Of a stretch of 64,000 bases of DNA, positions 1 to 8,750 are shown piece after piece. Origin of the DNA: Rahnella woolbedingensis (GTDB lineage: Bacteria > Pseudomonadota > Gammaproteobacteria > Enterobacterales > Enterobacteriaceae). The notes below the pieces were generated by a model. That model was given only the letters and a program-made list of their open reading frames with translations. It was not told the DNA's origin and made no database searches. The DNA is taken from NCBI RefSeq assembly GCF_003602095.1, contig NZ_RAHH01000002.1:62001-126000 (forward strand), read 5' to 3'. How positions within the stretch are numbered: the stretch's first letter is position 1; every line of letters starts with the position of its first letter. Both the position numbers and the translations under genes were made by a program.

Positions 1-402
1 GGCGCAGGCAGCGCGATGGCGCGGTATTTATCGCAAAGTGAAAACAGTGTCGATGTGCTGTACGACAACGATTTTAAGACTGACGATCAATACCTTAAAG
101 AAACGCTGTTTGATCTCGATCAGCACGAAACCATTCACCGAAGCATGGATTTTGGCAGTCATCTGGCGGCGAATATCATCAAAGTGCATCACATGCACAG
201 CCCGCATCCGGAACAGGCCGGTTTCGCAGTTTTAAAATCGCCCCGCATTCCCTCGGTGCTGGTGGAGACGTCTTTCATCACCAATAAACAGGAAGAGAAA
301 TTGCTCGGCGAACCGGTCTTCCAGGAGAAAATGGCGCGTGCGCTGGCTGAGGGGATTAACAGTTACTTCATCAATGAAAAGAAAAATAATCTGCTGAGCT
401 GA
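1..402 (+). CDS. amiA: N-acetylmuramoyl-L-alanine amidase, C-terminal part (AmiA-like)
   Basis: The reading frame is open from the first base, so the gene is cut by the window edge and only about 133 C-terminal residues are present. It shows the end of an Amidase_3 domain, with the stretches EQAGFAVLKSPRIPSVLVET and FITN that typify AmiA/AmiC. In the family the conserved Glu of the VET segment is a catalytic, zinc-dependent residue. These periplasmic enzymes cut the amide bond between MurNAc and the stem peptide during daughter-cell separation. The AGFAVLK segment matches E. coli AmiA better than AmiC. The N-terminal export signal lies outside the window. Confidence 0.88.
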   Translation, partial: GAGSAMARYLSQSENSVDVLYDNDFKTDDQYLKETLFDLDQHETIHRSMDFGSHLAANIIKVHHMHSPHPEQAGFAVLKSPRIPSVLVETSFITNKQEEKLLGEPVFQEKMARALAEGINSYFINEKKNNLLS

Positions 403-1075
403 GGAGAATTAAGCGCGCTTGCGCAGGATCTGAAAAAGATCCGCATGATCCTGTTGACGCCGGACACAAATTTTTTTACATTTTGGTAACGCAATTATTT
501 CAGCTGTCATTATACTGAAATTATAAAGCGATAGTTTTTAAGATGTACAAGACAAGTTTTCACAAGGTGTACGGCAGGTGCCGTTAATAACACTGCGGGG
601 AGCGCGAATGGTAAAGTCCATGTTTGGGCTGGTGATAGAAAATAACAGGCTTCACTCATTCACTCGTTGTTGTCGCTTAAAAGCAAACGAGGGCAAGGCT
701 TCCGACTCTCCAATATTCACGCAACCATTTTCAGTTTATTCCTACCGTTTTTTACAGATGTTTTCATCCACGCTACAGCAACCCTGTTCTTTAACTGACC
801 TCTTAATTACTGCTAAAACTCATGCGAAAAGCATTGGCTATTATTCTGGCAATTTCATTGTTTGGGTCAGCGGTTTGTCATTATTGACAATGCCTCCTTG
901 TGAACAGAAAGCAGCCAAAAGATTATTGCCTAATCGCTTTGGTCTATTTTCCTCTTCACGTTATTCATTGGCTCTACTTGGTCTAAAAGGAGACCAAAAC
1001 CTCATTTGTTAGTGAAACATAACCGTGCGGGCATTATGCCTTAGCGTTAAGTGAATCAAACTGTAAGGTGCCACT
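403..1075. other. 673-base gap between amiA and phoH
   Basis: No gene is convincing here. The stretch is T- and C-rich. It holds a reading frame at 608-1012 that begins after a good GGGGAG site but has no recognisable protein character (rich in Ser, Phe and Leu). A 21-residue hydrophobic frame lies at 822-887. A 7-bp hairpin (TTGGTCT/AGACCAA) sits near 978-997. It probably contains the phoH promoter and a long 5' leader. I cannot assign a function to any piece. Confidence 0.4.
822..887 (+). CDS. candidate 21-residue hydrophobic small protein
   Basis: A short frame encodes a peptide beginning MRKALAIILAISLF and ending AVCHY. That is a basic start, a hydrophobic core of about 12 residues and a short polar end, like a single-pass small membrane protein or a bare signal peptide. 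No good ribosome binding site precedes it, and a frame of this length can occur by chance. It is listed only because its composition is membrane-like and it lies in an otherwise unexplained gap. Confidence 0.2.
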   Translation: MRKALAIILAISLFGSAVCHY

Positions 1076-1864
1076 ATGGGAAGACAGAAAGCAGTGATCA
1101 AAGCTCGTCGTGAAGCAAAACGTGTTATTCGTAATGATTCACGCAGTCACCGCCAGCGCGAGGAAGAATCTGTGACGTCATTGGTACAGATGGGCGGTTT
1201 GGAATCGATCGGAATGGCTCGCGACAGTCGCGATACTTCCGTCATCGAAGCGCGTACTGAAGCTCAAGGTCATTACTTATCAGCCATAGAGAATAAGCAG
1301 TTAATTTTTGCCACCGGCGAAGCGGGCTGCGGCAAAACATTTATCAGTGCTGCGAAAGCGGCAGAGGCATTAATTCACAAAGAAATCGACAGAATTATTG
1401 TGACGCGTCCGGTATTACAGGCCGATGAAGATCTCGGTTTCTTACCCGGCGATATTTCGGAAAAGTTCGCGCCTTATTTTCGTCCGGTCTACGACATTTT
1501 ATTACGTCGCCTGGGCTCATCATTCCTGCAATATTGCTTGCGACCGGAAATAGGCAAGGTCGAAATCGCGCCATTCGCTTATATGCGCGGGCGTACTTTT
1601 GAAAACGCGGTGGTTATTCTGGATGAAGCGCAGAATGTCACGGCCAGTCAGATGAAAATGTTCCTGACCCGTCTCGGTGAAAACGTGACGGTCATTGTTA
1701 ACGGTGATATTACCCAGTGCGATTTACCACGCGGCGTAGTATCGGGGCTCAGCGATGCAATGTCCCGCTTCGAAGAAGACGAGATGATTGGCATCATTCA
1801 GTTTGGCAAAGAGGATTGCGTGCGTTCAGAACTGTGTAAACGTACTTTGCACGCCTACTCTTAA
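1076..1864 (+). CDS. phoH: PhoH-family ATPase
   Basis: The 262-residue product is nearly colinear with E. coli PhoH when that protein is started at the MGRQKAVIKARREAK segment. Walker A is GEAGCGKT (residues 81-88) and Walker B is VVILDEAQN (about 178-186), followed by the family segment VNGDITQCDLP. PhoH is a cytoplasmic P-loop ATPase of the phosphate-starvation regulon, related to the nucleotide-binding part of superfamily I helicases; its exact task is unsettled. The start is preceded by TAAGGTG. A strong terminator follows the stop codon. It stands as a single-gene unit after a long leader. Confidence 0.93.
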   Translation: MGRQKAVIKARREAKRVIRNDSRSHRQREEESVTSLVQMGGLESIGMARDSRDTSVIEARTEAQGHYLSAIENKQLIFATGEAGCGKTFISAAKAAEALIHKEIDRIIVTRPVLQADEDLGFLPGDISEKFAPYFRPVYDILLRRLGSSFLQYCLRPEIGKVEIAPFAYMRGRTFENAVVILDEAQNVTASQMKMFLTRLGENVTVIVNGDITQCDLPRGVVSGLSDAMSRFEEDEMIGIIQFGKEDCVRSELCKRTLHAYS

Positions 1865-1892
1865 TTCCCCTGTGTTAAGCTAAGATTGGTTA

Positions 1893-1927
1893 CAAAGGCC
1901 GCTCCTCTGATGGGCGGCCTTTCTTTC
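1893..1927 (+). terminator. Rho-independent terminator after phoH
   Basis: AAAGGCCGC pairs with GCGGCCTTT across a short loop, and a T-rich run follows. Confidence 0.85.
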
Positions 1928-2055
1928 TGTCAGTTCAGACACGCTTAGACATTCTCAGATAATCCACAAATAAAACAGTCTGATAAAACACTCTGACTGA
2001 TAACCGTTTTCATCTAGACTAATCGCTTCGCCTTCAGCCTATTTCATAAGGATGC

Positions 2056-3771
2056 ATGATGCTCCGCCGCTTTTTCTCTTATTACGCGCCCTATAAAAAA
2101 CTGTTTTTCCTCGATTTCGGCTGCGCAATTTTAGCCGGACTGCTGGAACTCGGTTTTCCGATGGCGATCAAAACCTTCATCGATAAATTGTTGCCCGCCC
2201 ACGACTGGGTGCTGATTATCGGGGCGACGGTCGGATTACTGCTCATCTACCTGTTTAATACCGCGCTGATGGCGATCGTTAACTACTGGGGACACGCGCT
2301 GGGTGTCGGTATTGAAACCGATATGCGCCGCCAGGCTTTCAGCCATTTACAGAAACTCTCGTTTCGTTATTACGACAATACGAAAACCGGTCACATCATT
2401 ACCCACGTGACGAAAGATCTCGAAGAAGTGGGCGAGGTGGCGCACCACGGGCCGGAAGATGTCTTTATCGCAATCATGACGTTTATCGGTGCGTTCATTC
2501 TGATGGCGACGGTGCATGTGCAACTGGCGCTGATGACCATCATTATTGTGCCCGCCATGACCTGGATGGTGAGCCGTTACGGCGCGCAGATGACCGAAAC
2601 CTGGCGCAGACTGTTTGGGCAGGTGGGGAATTTCAACGCCCGCATCGAAGAAAGCATCGGCGGCATTCGCGTCGTGAAAGCCTTTGCCAACGAAGAACAT
2701 GAACAAAAACTGTTTGCCTCGGACAACGACAAATACCGCACCACCAAGCTAAAAGCCTATCAGATCATGACCGCCAGCCTGACTCTCAGCTATCTGAGCA
2801 CGCGTCTGGTTCAGCTGATTGTGATGGTGGCCGGTACCTGGTACGTGATCAACAGTCAGCTGACGTATGGCGGATTTGTCGGCTTCCTGCTGCTGGTGGA
2901 GGTGTTTTTTCGCCCGGTGGCAAAAATCAGCTCGGTACTGGAAAGTTATCCGAAAGGTATCGCCGGTTTTAAACGCTTTACGCAACTTATTGATACCGCG
3001 CCGGATATTGTTGACCGCCCCGGTGCGCAGGTCGTCAGCCATCTGCGCGGGGATATTCATTACGATAATGTGGTGTTCGGTTATACCCCGGCCAGCAAAA
3101 TTCTCAACGGCATCACGCTGTCGATTAATGCGGGTGAAACGCTGGCCTTTGTCGGACCCTCGGGCGCCGGGAAAACGACGCTATGTTCGCTGCTGCCGCG
3201 CTTTTACGATATCGACAGCGGCAGTATTACCATCGACGGCATTGATATTCGTGATATGACGCAAACCTCGCTGCGCCATAATATCGGCATTGTGCAGCAG
3301 GACGTGTTCCTGTTTGGCGGCACCATTCGCGAGAATATTGCTTACGGTAAACTCGGTGCCAGCGAAGAAGAAATCCGGCTGGCCGCCAGCCGTGCGCGCC
3401 TCGATGATGTGATCGACGGGTTGCCGCTGGGAATGGAAACGGTTATCGGCGAACGCGGCGTTAAGCTTTCCGGCGGGCAGAAACAGCGTCTATCGATCGC
3501 GCGTATTTTCCTGAAAAATCCGCCTATCCTGATCCTCGACGAAGCGACGTCGGCGCTGGATACGGCGACGGAGCAGGCGATCCAGCAGTCGCTGGCGGAA
3601 TTATCAGAAGGGCGAACAACGCTGGTGATTGCTCACCGTCTGGCGACTATTCAGAATGCTGACCGCATTGTGGTGGTGGATAAAGAAGGCATTATGGAGC
3701 AGGGAACGCACGAATCGCTGCTGGCACTTCAGGGACGCTATGCGCAGCTTCATGCGGCGCAGTTTCGCTGA
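2056..3771 (+). CDS. ABC exporter, fused membrane and ATPase domains (MsbA-like)
   Basis: The 571-residue half-transporter has an N-terminal six-helix ABC_membrane domain (about 10-300) and a C-terminal ATPase. Walker A GPSGAGKTT is at 367-375, the signature LSGGQ at 471-475 and Walker B LILDEA at 492-497. The architecture is that of homodimeric exporters of lipids or drugs in the inner membrane. It is not the core-operon msbA, because no lpxK follows, so the substrate is unknown. The ATG at 2056 follows ATAAGG at a workable distance. The gene is monocistronic, with its own terminator. Confidence 0.88.
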   Translation: MMLRRFFSYYAPYKKLFFLDFGCAILAGLLELGFPMAIKTFIDKLLPAHDWVLIIGATVGLLLIYLFNTALMAIVNYWGHALGVGIETDMRRQAFSHLQKLSFRYYDNTKTGHIITHVTKDLEEVGEVAHHGPEDVFIAIMTFIGAFILMATVHVQLALMTIIIVPAMTWMVSRYGAQMTETWRRLFGQVGNFNARIEESIGGIRVVKAFANEEHEQKLFASDNDKYRTTKLKAYQIMTASLTLSYLSTRLVQLIVMVAGTWYVINSQLTYGGFVGFLLLVEVFFRPVAKISSVLESYPKGIAGFKRFTQLIDTAPDIVDRPGAQVVSHLRGDIHYDNVVFGYTPASKILNGITLSINAGETLAFVGPSGAGKTTLCSLLPRFYDIDSGSITIDGIDIRDMTQTSLRHNIGIVQQDVFLFGGTIRENIAYGKLGASEEEIRLAASRARLDDVIDGLPLGMETVIGERGVKLSGGQKQRLSIARIFLKNPPILILDEATSALDTATEQAIQQSLAELSEGRTTLVIAHRLATIQNADRIVVVDKEGIMEQGTHESLLALQGRYAQLHAAQFR

Positions 3772-3784
3772 TAAGCGGTGAAGA

Positions 3785-3815
3785 AAAATCCGGCATAAAG
3801 TTGCCGGATTTTTTT
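3785..3815 (+). terminator. Rho-independent terminator after ABC exporter
   Basis: AAATCCGGC and GCCGGATTT form a 9-bp stem followed by a run of T. It may also serve the convergent operon. Confidence 0.85.
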
Positions 3816-3831
3816 AGCAAACAGTCGGGAT

Positions 3832-4677
3832 CTACAGCACTTTCTCCAGAAAACGGCGGGTACGTGCATGACGTGGCCGGTCGAGCACCTGTGCCGCGCT
3901 GCCGGTTTCTACTATCGCGCCATCCACCATAAATACCACCTGATCGGCAACCTGACGCGCAAAACCAATTTCATGCGTCACCACCACCAGCGTGACGCCC
4001 GACTGCGCCAGTTTCTTAATCACGTCCAGCACTTCGCCGACCAGTTCGGGATCCAGCGCTGACGTGGGTTCATCAAATAACATCACTTTTGGATTGAGCG
4101 CCAGTGCGCGGGCAATAGCGATACGCTGTTGCTGTCCGCCGGACAAATGCCGCGGCCATGCGTGGGCTTTTTCACGCAGGCCCACGGTGTCGAGCAGTTC
4201 ACAGGCGCGGGCGATGGCCTGTTTGCGGCTCAGTAATCCGTGAACCACCGGCGCTTCGATAATATTATCCAGCACGGTCATGTGCGGGAACAGATTGAAA
4301 TTCTGGAAGACATAGCCGACGTGAGTGCGCTGTTTCAGAATGGCGCGCTCTTTCAGTTCATACAGCGTGTCACCCTTGCGCCGGTAACCGATGTAATCGC
4401 CGTCAATCTGGATAAACCCTTCATCCACCCGTTCCAGATGATTAATGGTGCGCAGCAGCGTGGATTTTCCCGAACCCGAAGGGCCGAGGATCACCGTCAC
4501 CGTGCCCGGTTCGATGCTCAGACTGACGTTATCCAGCGCCTTGTGCGCGCCGTAATATTTGCTCAGATTGCTGATATCGATGCGCCCGACGGTCGCGGTG
4601 TGCGGTTTATGCACAAACCGGGGTTCTGCGGGAGCATCTGCCGGGCGGTTAACGAATAAATCAAAGGCTTCGGACAT
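3832..4677 (-). CDS. polar amino acid ABC importer, ATP-binding protein
   Basis: The 281-residue ATPase is of the HisP/GlnQ/TcyN type. Walker A GPSGSGKST is at about 65-73, followed by a Q-loop (YVFQNFNLFPHMTV), the signature LSGGQQQR, Walker B VMLFDEPTSALDPE and a switch His (VVTHEIGFA). An N-terminal tail of about 30 residues precedes the domain. It is the last gene of the order binding protein, acetyltransferase, permease, ATPase and would power uptake. By context it matches B. subtilis YxeO/TcyN, which import cystine-like or S-substituted cysteine compounds. The substrate is inferred from neighbours only. Confidence 0.9.
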   Translation of the reverse strand: MSEAFDLFVNRPADAPAEPRFVHKPHTATVGRIDISNLSKYYGAHKALDNVSLSIEPGTVTVILGPSGSGKSTLLRTINHLERVDEGFIQIDGDYIGYRRKGDTLYELKERAILKQRTHVGYVFQNFNLFPHMTVLDNIIEAPVVHGLLSRKQAIARACELLDTVGLREKAHAWPRHLSGGQQQRIAIARALALNPKVMLFDEPTSALDPELVGEVLDVIKKLAQSGVTLVVVTHEIGFARQVADQVVFMVDGAIVETGSAAQVLDRPRHARTRRFLEKVL

Positions 4678-4689
4678 AGGATTTTCCCT

Positions 4690-5607
4690 TTACTGAGGAC
4701 GGGCGGTGCGCCACTGACGCAGACGCTGCAACGGAGTGGGCGCGACCTGACGCACGGTGCCGCGGGAGAAATATCGCTCAACGTAATACTGTAAAACCGA
4801 CAGCACAGTGGTGATCAGCAGATACCAGATGGTCGCCACCATCAGCAGCGGGATCACCTGCTGCGTGCGGTTGTAAATCACCTGTACGGTATAAAACAGT
4901 TCCGGCATCGACAGTACGTAAACAATCGACGTGCCTTTCGCCAGGCTTATCACTTCATTAAAACCGGTCGGCAGTATCGAGCGCAGCGCCTGCGGCAAAA
5001 TAATGCGGAAGGTGCGACGGTACGCCGGTAATCCCAGCGCAGCGGCGGCTTCGTGCTGCCCGTGCTCAACGCCTAAAATTCCGCCACGGATAATTTCTGC
5101 GGTATAGGCAGACTGCACCAGCGAAAGACCCAGAACGGCGACAGAAAACTGATCCAGCAAATCAACGGTTGGCGTGCTGAAAAAGGAGATATGCGTGAAC
5201 GGAATGCCCAGCGACAGGTTGTCGTACAGATAGGAAAAGTTGTAGAGGATGATCAATACCAGCAACAGCGGCAAAGAGCGGAACAGCCAGATATAGCCCC
5301 AGGCCAGCGCATTCAGTAAGTAAGATTTCGACAGGCGGGCGAGCGCCAGAGCGGTACCGAAAATCACGCCAAACACGGTGCCCAGCAGGGTGAGTAACAG
5401 CGTTTTGCCCAGACCCGATAAAATCACCGGATCAAAAAACCATTGCCGGAACACGCCCCATTCCCAGCGGGAATTTGTTGCAATTGACTGAATGATCCCT
5501 AACAAAATAAACGCCGAAAAGATTGCACCGGCCAGCCGCCACGGATAACGCGCTGGCACCACTTTTAGCGGGGGATGATTCAAGGATGAAGGGGCATTTT
5601 CGCTCAT
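4690..5607 (-). CDS. polar amino acid ABC importer, permease
   Basis: The 305-residue HisM/GlnP-type permease has about five hydrophobic segments and the EAA loop EAAAALGLPAYRRTFRIILP, which docks the ATPase. It lies 12 bases upstream of the ATPase gene and 27 bases downstream of the acetyltransferase gene, so translation is likely coupled. A single permease with a single ATPase implies a homodimeric membrane unit, as in the B. subtilis YxeMNO system. It sits in the inner membrane. Confidence 0.9.
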   Translation of the reverse strand: MSENAPSSLNHPPLKVVPARYPWRLAGAIFSAFILLGIIQSIATNSRWEWGVFRQWFFDPVILSGLGKTLLLTLLGTVFGVIFGTALALARLSKSYLLNALAWGYIWLFRSLPLLLVLIILYNFSYLYDNLSLGIPFTHISFFSTPTVDLLDQFSVAVLGLSLVQSAYTAEIIRGGILGVEHGQHEAAAALGLPAYRRTFRIILPQALRSILPTGFNEVISLAKGTSIVYVLSMPELFYTVQVIYNRTQQVIPLLMVATIWYLLITTVLSVLQYYVERYFSRGTVRQVAPTPLQRLRQWRTARPQ

Positions 5608-5634
5608 AGTCTTTCTCTTTCTGTTTGCTGCTGA

Positions 5635-6138
5635 TTACGACACCGGAACGTCGGCGGTCAGTTTTTTGGTAAACGGCAGACGCCCGTCATAAGGTGGTCG
5701 GGAATACACTTCCGGATCCAGCCGGGTATCAAACTGCGGCTGATATCCATGAGACAGATATAAACCGACCGCTTCCGGCTGGCGGAAACCGGTGGTGAGA
5801 AACACCTGCCGGTAACCGTAAGCGGCGGCTCGGCGTTCAAGCTCATGCAAAATTTTCTGTGCCAGCCCCTGACGGCGCAGTGACCGGTCAGTCCAGATGC
5901 GTTTCAGCTCGGCGGTTTGTGCGTCGTAGCGCTTATACGCGCCCATTGCGATGGGCGCTCCGTTTCTCAGCAGAACAATAAACGCACCGTCCGGGCGGGC
6001 AAATACGCTGTCATCCTCAGGTTCCTTACTGGCAAAGTAGTCGCCGTAACGTTCACGGTATTCGCCGAACAAGCCCTGAATTACCGGCGCAATCAGCGGG
6101 TCTTCCGCTACGGTCTGGATAAATACGTCTTCGCTCAT
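5635..6138 (-). CDS. GNAT-family N-acetyltransferase (SnaA/YxeL-like role)
   Basis: The 167-residue protein has an Acetyltransf_1 fold. The acetyl-CoA loop RRQGLAQKILHELE (about 87-100) is a clear R/Q-x-x-G-x-G/A variant, followed by FLTTGFRQPEAVGLYLSHGY. It sits inside an amino-acid importer operon, between the binding protein and the permease. This is the same intercalated position that acetyltransferases occupy in the Bacillus ytm and yxe operons, where they N-acetylate S-modified cysteines. The acetylation role is family knowledge; the substrate is inference. Confidence 0.85.
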   Translation of the reverse strand: MSEDVFIQTVAEDPLIAPVIQGLFGEYRERYGDYFASKEPEDDSVFARPDGAFIVLLRNGAPIAMGAYKRYDAQTAELKRIWTDRSLRRQGLAQKILHELERRAAAYGYRQVFLTTGFRQPEAVGLYLSHGYQPQFDTRLDPEVYSRPPYDGRLPFTKKLTADVPVS

Positions 6139-6153
6139 CGTGGCGTCCTCTGA

Positions 6154-7095
6154 TTAATCGCCCAGTCCCGGCGGATTGATTTCTGAATGATCGATTTTCT
6201 CGACACTCTCGCCCCAGCGGTCAAGCACTTTGATATAAGCACCGCTGGCAATGGCGCTGTTGAGCGAGGCCTGCACGGCATCCACCAGTCCGTTACCCTT
6301 TTTCAGCGTGACGGCAATATTGGCGGTTTTCGGCCAGCCGCCCGGTACAGTACCGACCAGTTTGGTTTTGCCGGTCAGCAGCGCTTTATACGCGCCGGTG
6401 ACGTTCGGCCCGAAAGTGGCATCGGCACGGCCAGACTGAATAGCCAGCGTGGCGGCAGCGTCATCGGTGACATATTGCGGTTTCAGCGCCGGTAATCCTT
6501 TGGCCTGATTCTCTTTGTCCCAGGCCAGCAACACGGCTTCCTGATTGGTGCCGGAACCGACGATGATGCGTTTACCGGCGATATCTGGTGCAGAAGTAAT
6601 GCAAGTGATTTTGCTGTCGCTTTTCACGTAAAAGCCCAGCGTATCCTGACGATAGGTCGCGAAATCAAACTTGGTTTTGCGGTCTTTGGTGACGGTAATG
6701 TTGTAGATGGCCGCGTCGTATTTCCCGGATGTCACACCCAGCGGCCAGTCTTCCCATGAGGCCGGAACCACTTTGAGTTTCAGGCCTAAACCGTCCGCCA
6801 CCAGACGGGCGATGTCGGCCTCACTGCCAATCACGGTTTTGTTATCACGGGCGTACAACCCAAACGGCGGGGCGCTGCCAAGAACTGCCAGTGCCACGGT
6901 CAGGGTGCCCGGTTCGACAAACTTAAAGTTAGCCGGGATTTTTGCCACGGCTTCCGGACTTTTCGGCGTATTAACCGGCGTTTCATTGGCCACCAGATCA
7001 ATACCCGGCGCGGCCCAGGCCAGTGTTGAAAGACTTAATAAAGCTGCGATGCCGGTACTTTTTATGGCGGTGAATTTTACGCTATGTTTCATCAT
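6154..7095 (-). CDS. amino acid ABC importer, periplasmic binding protein
   Basis: The 313-residue SBP_bac_3 protein has a cleavable signal peptide (basic start, core GIAALLSLSTLAWA). The body carries segments typical of polar amino-acid binders (SEADIARLVADGLGLKLKVV; YDAAIYNITVTKDRKTKFDF). It is the first gene of the importer operon. An attenuating terminator of the upstream deacylase gene separates it from that gene, so it probably has its own promoter in 7096-7255. Ligand unknown; context suggests a sulfur-containing amino acid. Confidence 0.9.
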   Translation of the reverse strand: MMKHSVKFTAIKSTGIAALLSLSTLAWAAPGIDLVANETPVNTPKSPEAVAKIPANFKFVEPGTLTVALAVLGSAPPFGLYARDNKTVIGSEADIARLVADGLGLKLKVVPASWEDWPLGVTSGKYDAAIYNITVTKDRKTKFDFATYRQDTLGFYVKSDSKITCITSAPDIAGKRIIVGSGTNQEAVLLAWDKENQAKGLPALKPQYVTDDAAATLAIQSGRADATFGPNVTGAYKALLTGKTKLVGTVPGGWPKTANIAVTLKKGNGLVDAVQASLNSAIASGAYIKVLDRWGESVEKIDHSEINPPGLGD

Positions 7096-7255
7096 TATTA
7101 TTTTTACCCTGCAATATTATTGTGTGGTGACTTATTGTGTCGTGAAAACGGTGAGGTGACGCTTTCACTATTCCCGAGTGTTACAGGGATGTAAAACAAC
7201 AAAATTAAATAATCAAAGAGATAAAGTGGAAATACAATGTCGTGAAAGGTTCCAC

Positions 7256-7282
7256 GAAAAACGCCCGAAATATCCGGGCGTC
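7256..7282 (-). terminator. Rho-independent terminator after the M20 deacylase gene
   Basis: ACGCCCG and CGGGCGT form a stem. On the minus strand it is followed by TTTTTC. It splits the deacylase gene from the importer operon. Confidence 0.8.
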
Positions 7283-7307
7283 AGGGCTATAAAATCAAAC
7301 GATTTCG

Positions 7308-8492
7308 TTATTGCTTAATTAATTCATCCAGTGCCTTTTCAGCCAGTTGCTGGAAATATTCTGCCGCAGGATAAATAGCCGATTCGTCCGGATTAAATTG
7401 CGGATGGTGCAAACCAAAATCACTGGCGGAGCCGATACTGACAAACGCACCCGGCACGTGGTGCAGGTAAAACGCAAAATCTTCACCGCCCATTTGCGCC
7501 TGCGCAACTTCGGTTTTATAGCCAAATTCGTCCGCCGCTTGCAGGCTGAATTCGGCCCAGCGCGGCGTATTGACCACCGCCGGTGGCCCGCCAAACCAGT
7601 GTAATTCTGCTTTAGCGCCCAGCGCGTCCGCGACACCGCCGATCACTTTACGAATACGCTGCGGAATTTGTTCACGGATTTCACTGTTGTGGGTGCGCAC
7701 CGTGCCTTCGAGTTCAACCGTTTGCGGCAAGACGTTCCAGGTATTGCCGCCTTCAATACGGGTGACGCTGACCACTGCCGCTTCCTGCGCGCTGACATTG
7801 CGGCTGACCACCGTCTGCAATGCGGTGACAATGTGGCTGGCGGTGACAATGCTGTCGATGCCTTCTTCCGGATGCGCGGCGTGCGCGCCTTTGCCGGTCA
7901 CGGTTATCTGGAATCTGTCCACGTTGGCGTAAAACGCGCCGCCCTTGGTGGAGAAGGTGCCGACCGGTAATTCAGGCGCATTGTGCAGACCAAAAATAGC
8001 ATCCACATTTTCCAGCGCACCGGCTTTAATCAGCTGTGACGCACCGCCAAACCGTTCTTCAGCAGGCTGGAAAAACAGCCTTACACGGCCCGGCAGCTGG
8101 TCTTCCCGCGCTTTGAGTAAATGTGCCGCGCCCAGTATCACCGAGGTATGGAAATCGTGGCCGCAGGCATGCATTACGCCGGGCTGCTGCGAACTGAACG
8201 GCACGCCGGACGTTTCTTCAATCGGCAGCGCGTCGATGTCACCGCGCAACGCAACGACCGGCCCCTTTTCCGGACCGATTTCCGCCACCACGCCGGTTTT
8301 GAGGCCGAGGGATAAAATGCGGATCCCGGCGGCATTCAGCCACTGAGTGATTTTTTGCGTGGTCACAAACTCCTGATTAGATAATTCAGGATGCTGATGT
8401 AATTCACGGCGCCAGGCGATGAGTTGTTCTTCTAAGCCCGACGTATTTTTTTGTGCGATGTTTTTTGTTTCTTCGGCAAGTGAAATGCTCAT
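7308..8492 (-). CDS. M20-family amidohydrolase / N-acyl-amino-acid deacylase (YxeP/SndA-like)
   Basis: The 394-residue metallopeptidase-family enzyme shows HACGHDFHTS (metal ligands His and Asp) near residue 105 and the C-terminal ligand segment MGGEDFAFYL. It has no signal peptide and is cytoplasmic. Family members (HipO, SndA, YxeP) remove acyl groups from N-acyl amino acids such as N-acetylcysteine. It lies just upstream of, and codirectional with, an acetyltransferase-importer operon, and is divergent from two flavin monooxygenases. It is therefore a good candidate for the deacetylation step of a protect-oxidise-deprotect pathway. Confidence 0.88.
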   Translation of the reverse strand: MSISLAEETKNIAQKNTSGLEEQLIAWRRELHQHPELSNQEFVTTQKITQWLNAAGIRILSLGLKTGVVAEIGPEKGPVVALRGDIDALPIEETSGVPFSSQQPGVMHACGHDFHTSVILGAAHLLKAREDQLPGRVRLFFQPAEERFGGASQLIKAGALENVDAIFGLHNAPELPVGTFSTKGGAFYANVDRFQITVTGKGAHAAHPEEGIDSIVTASHIVTALQTVVSRNVSAQEAAVVSVTRIEGGNTWNVLPQTVELEGTVRTHNSEIREQIPQRIRKVIGGVADALGAKAELHWFGGPPAVVNTPRWAEFSLQAADEFGYKTEVAQAQMGGEDFAFYLHHVPGAFVSIGSASDFGLHHPQFNPDESAIYPAAEYFQQLAEKALDELIKQ

Positions 8493-8750
8493 GGCGAAAT
8501 AACCTTATTGTCTGAAAATGGTGGTGACAGGGATAGTGCAGGTCATTTCATGCTAGCCAGACCGGAGAGAATAGCTAAATACTCAGTCGCTATAATTTAT
8601 AGTCGTTTTGCACAGACCATTTTTACCGACAACCGCATAGCAAAATACTGACTATAGAAACGTATTTTTATTATTTAGCTTTGGCCTTAATTCGTGGAAC
8701 TCTTTTTATCACTATAGCTGCAGAGCGTGACAGATAAAAAGGAATGTCCG
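8493..8750. promoter_or_regulatory. divergent promoter region between deacylase and monooxygenase genes
   Basis: The 258-base AT-rich spacer separates two divergent units. It contains CGCTATAATTTATAG near 8588-8602, with a TATAAT-type -10 hexamer on the plus strand and symmetry around it, and TATAG repeats near 8653 and 8713. No regulator gene lies beside it. If the cluster is sulfur-controlled, a CysB-type or Cbl-type LysR regulator encoded elsewhere would bind here. No operator can be assigned from sequence alone. Confidence 0.4.

Noticed and set aside
578..1012. 144-codon open frame upstream of phoH
   Set aside because: No family features, an odd amino-acid mix and composition like non-coding DNA. 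Kept only as part of the gap note, although a good GGGGAG precedes the internal ATG at 608.
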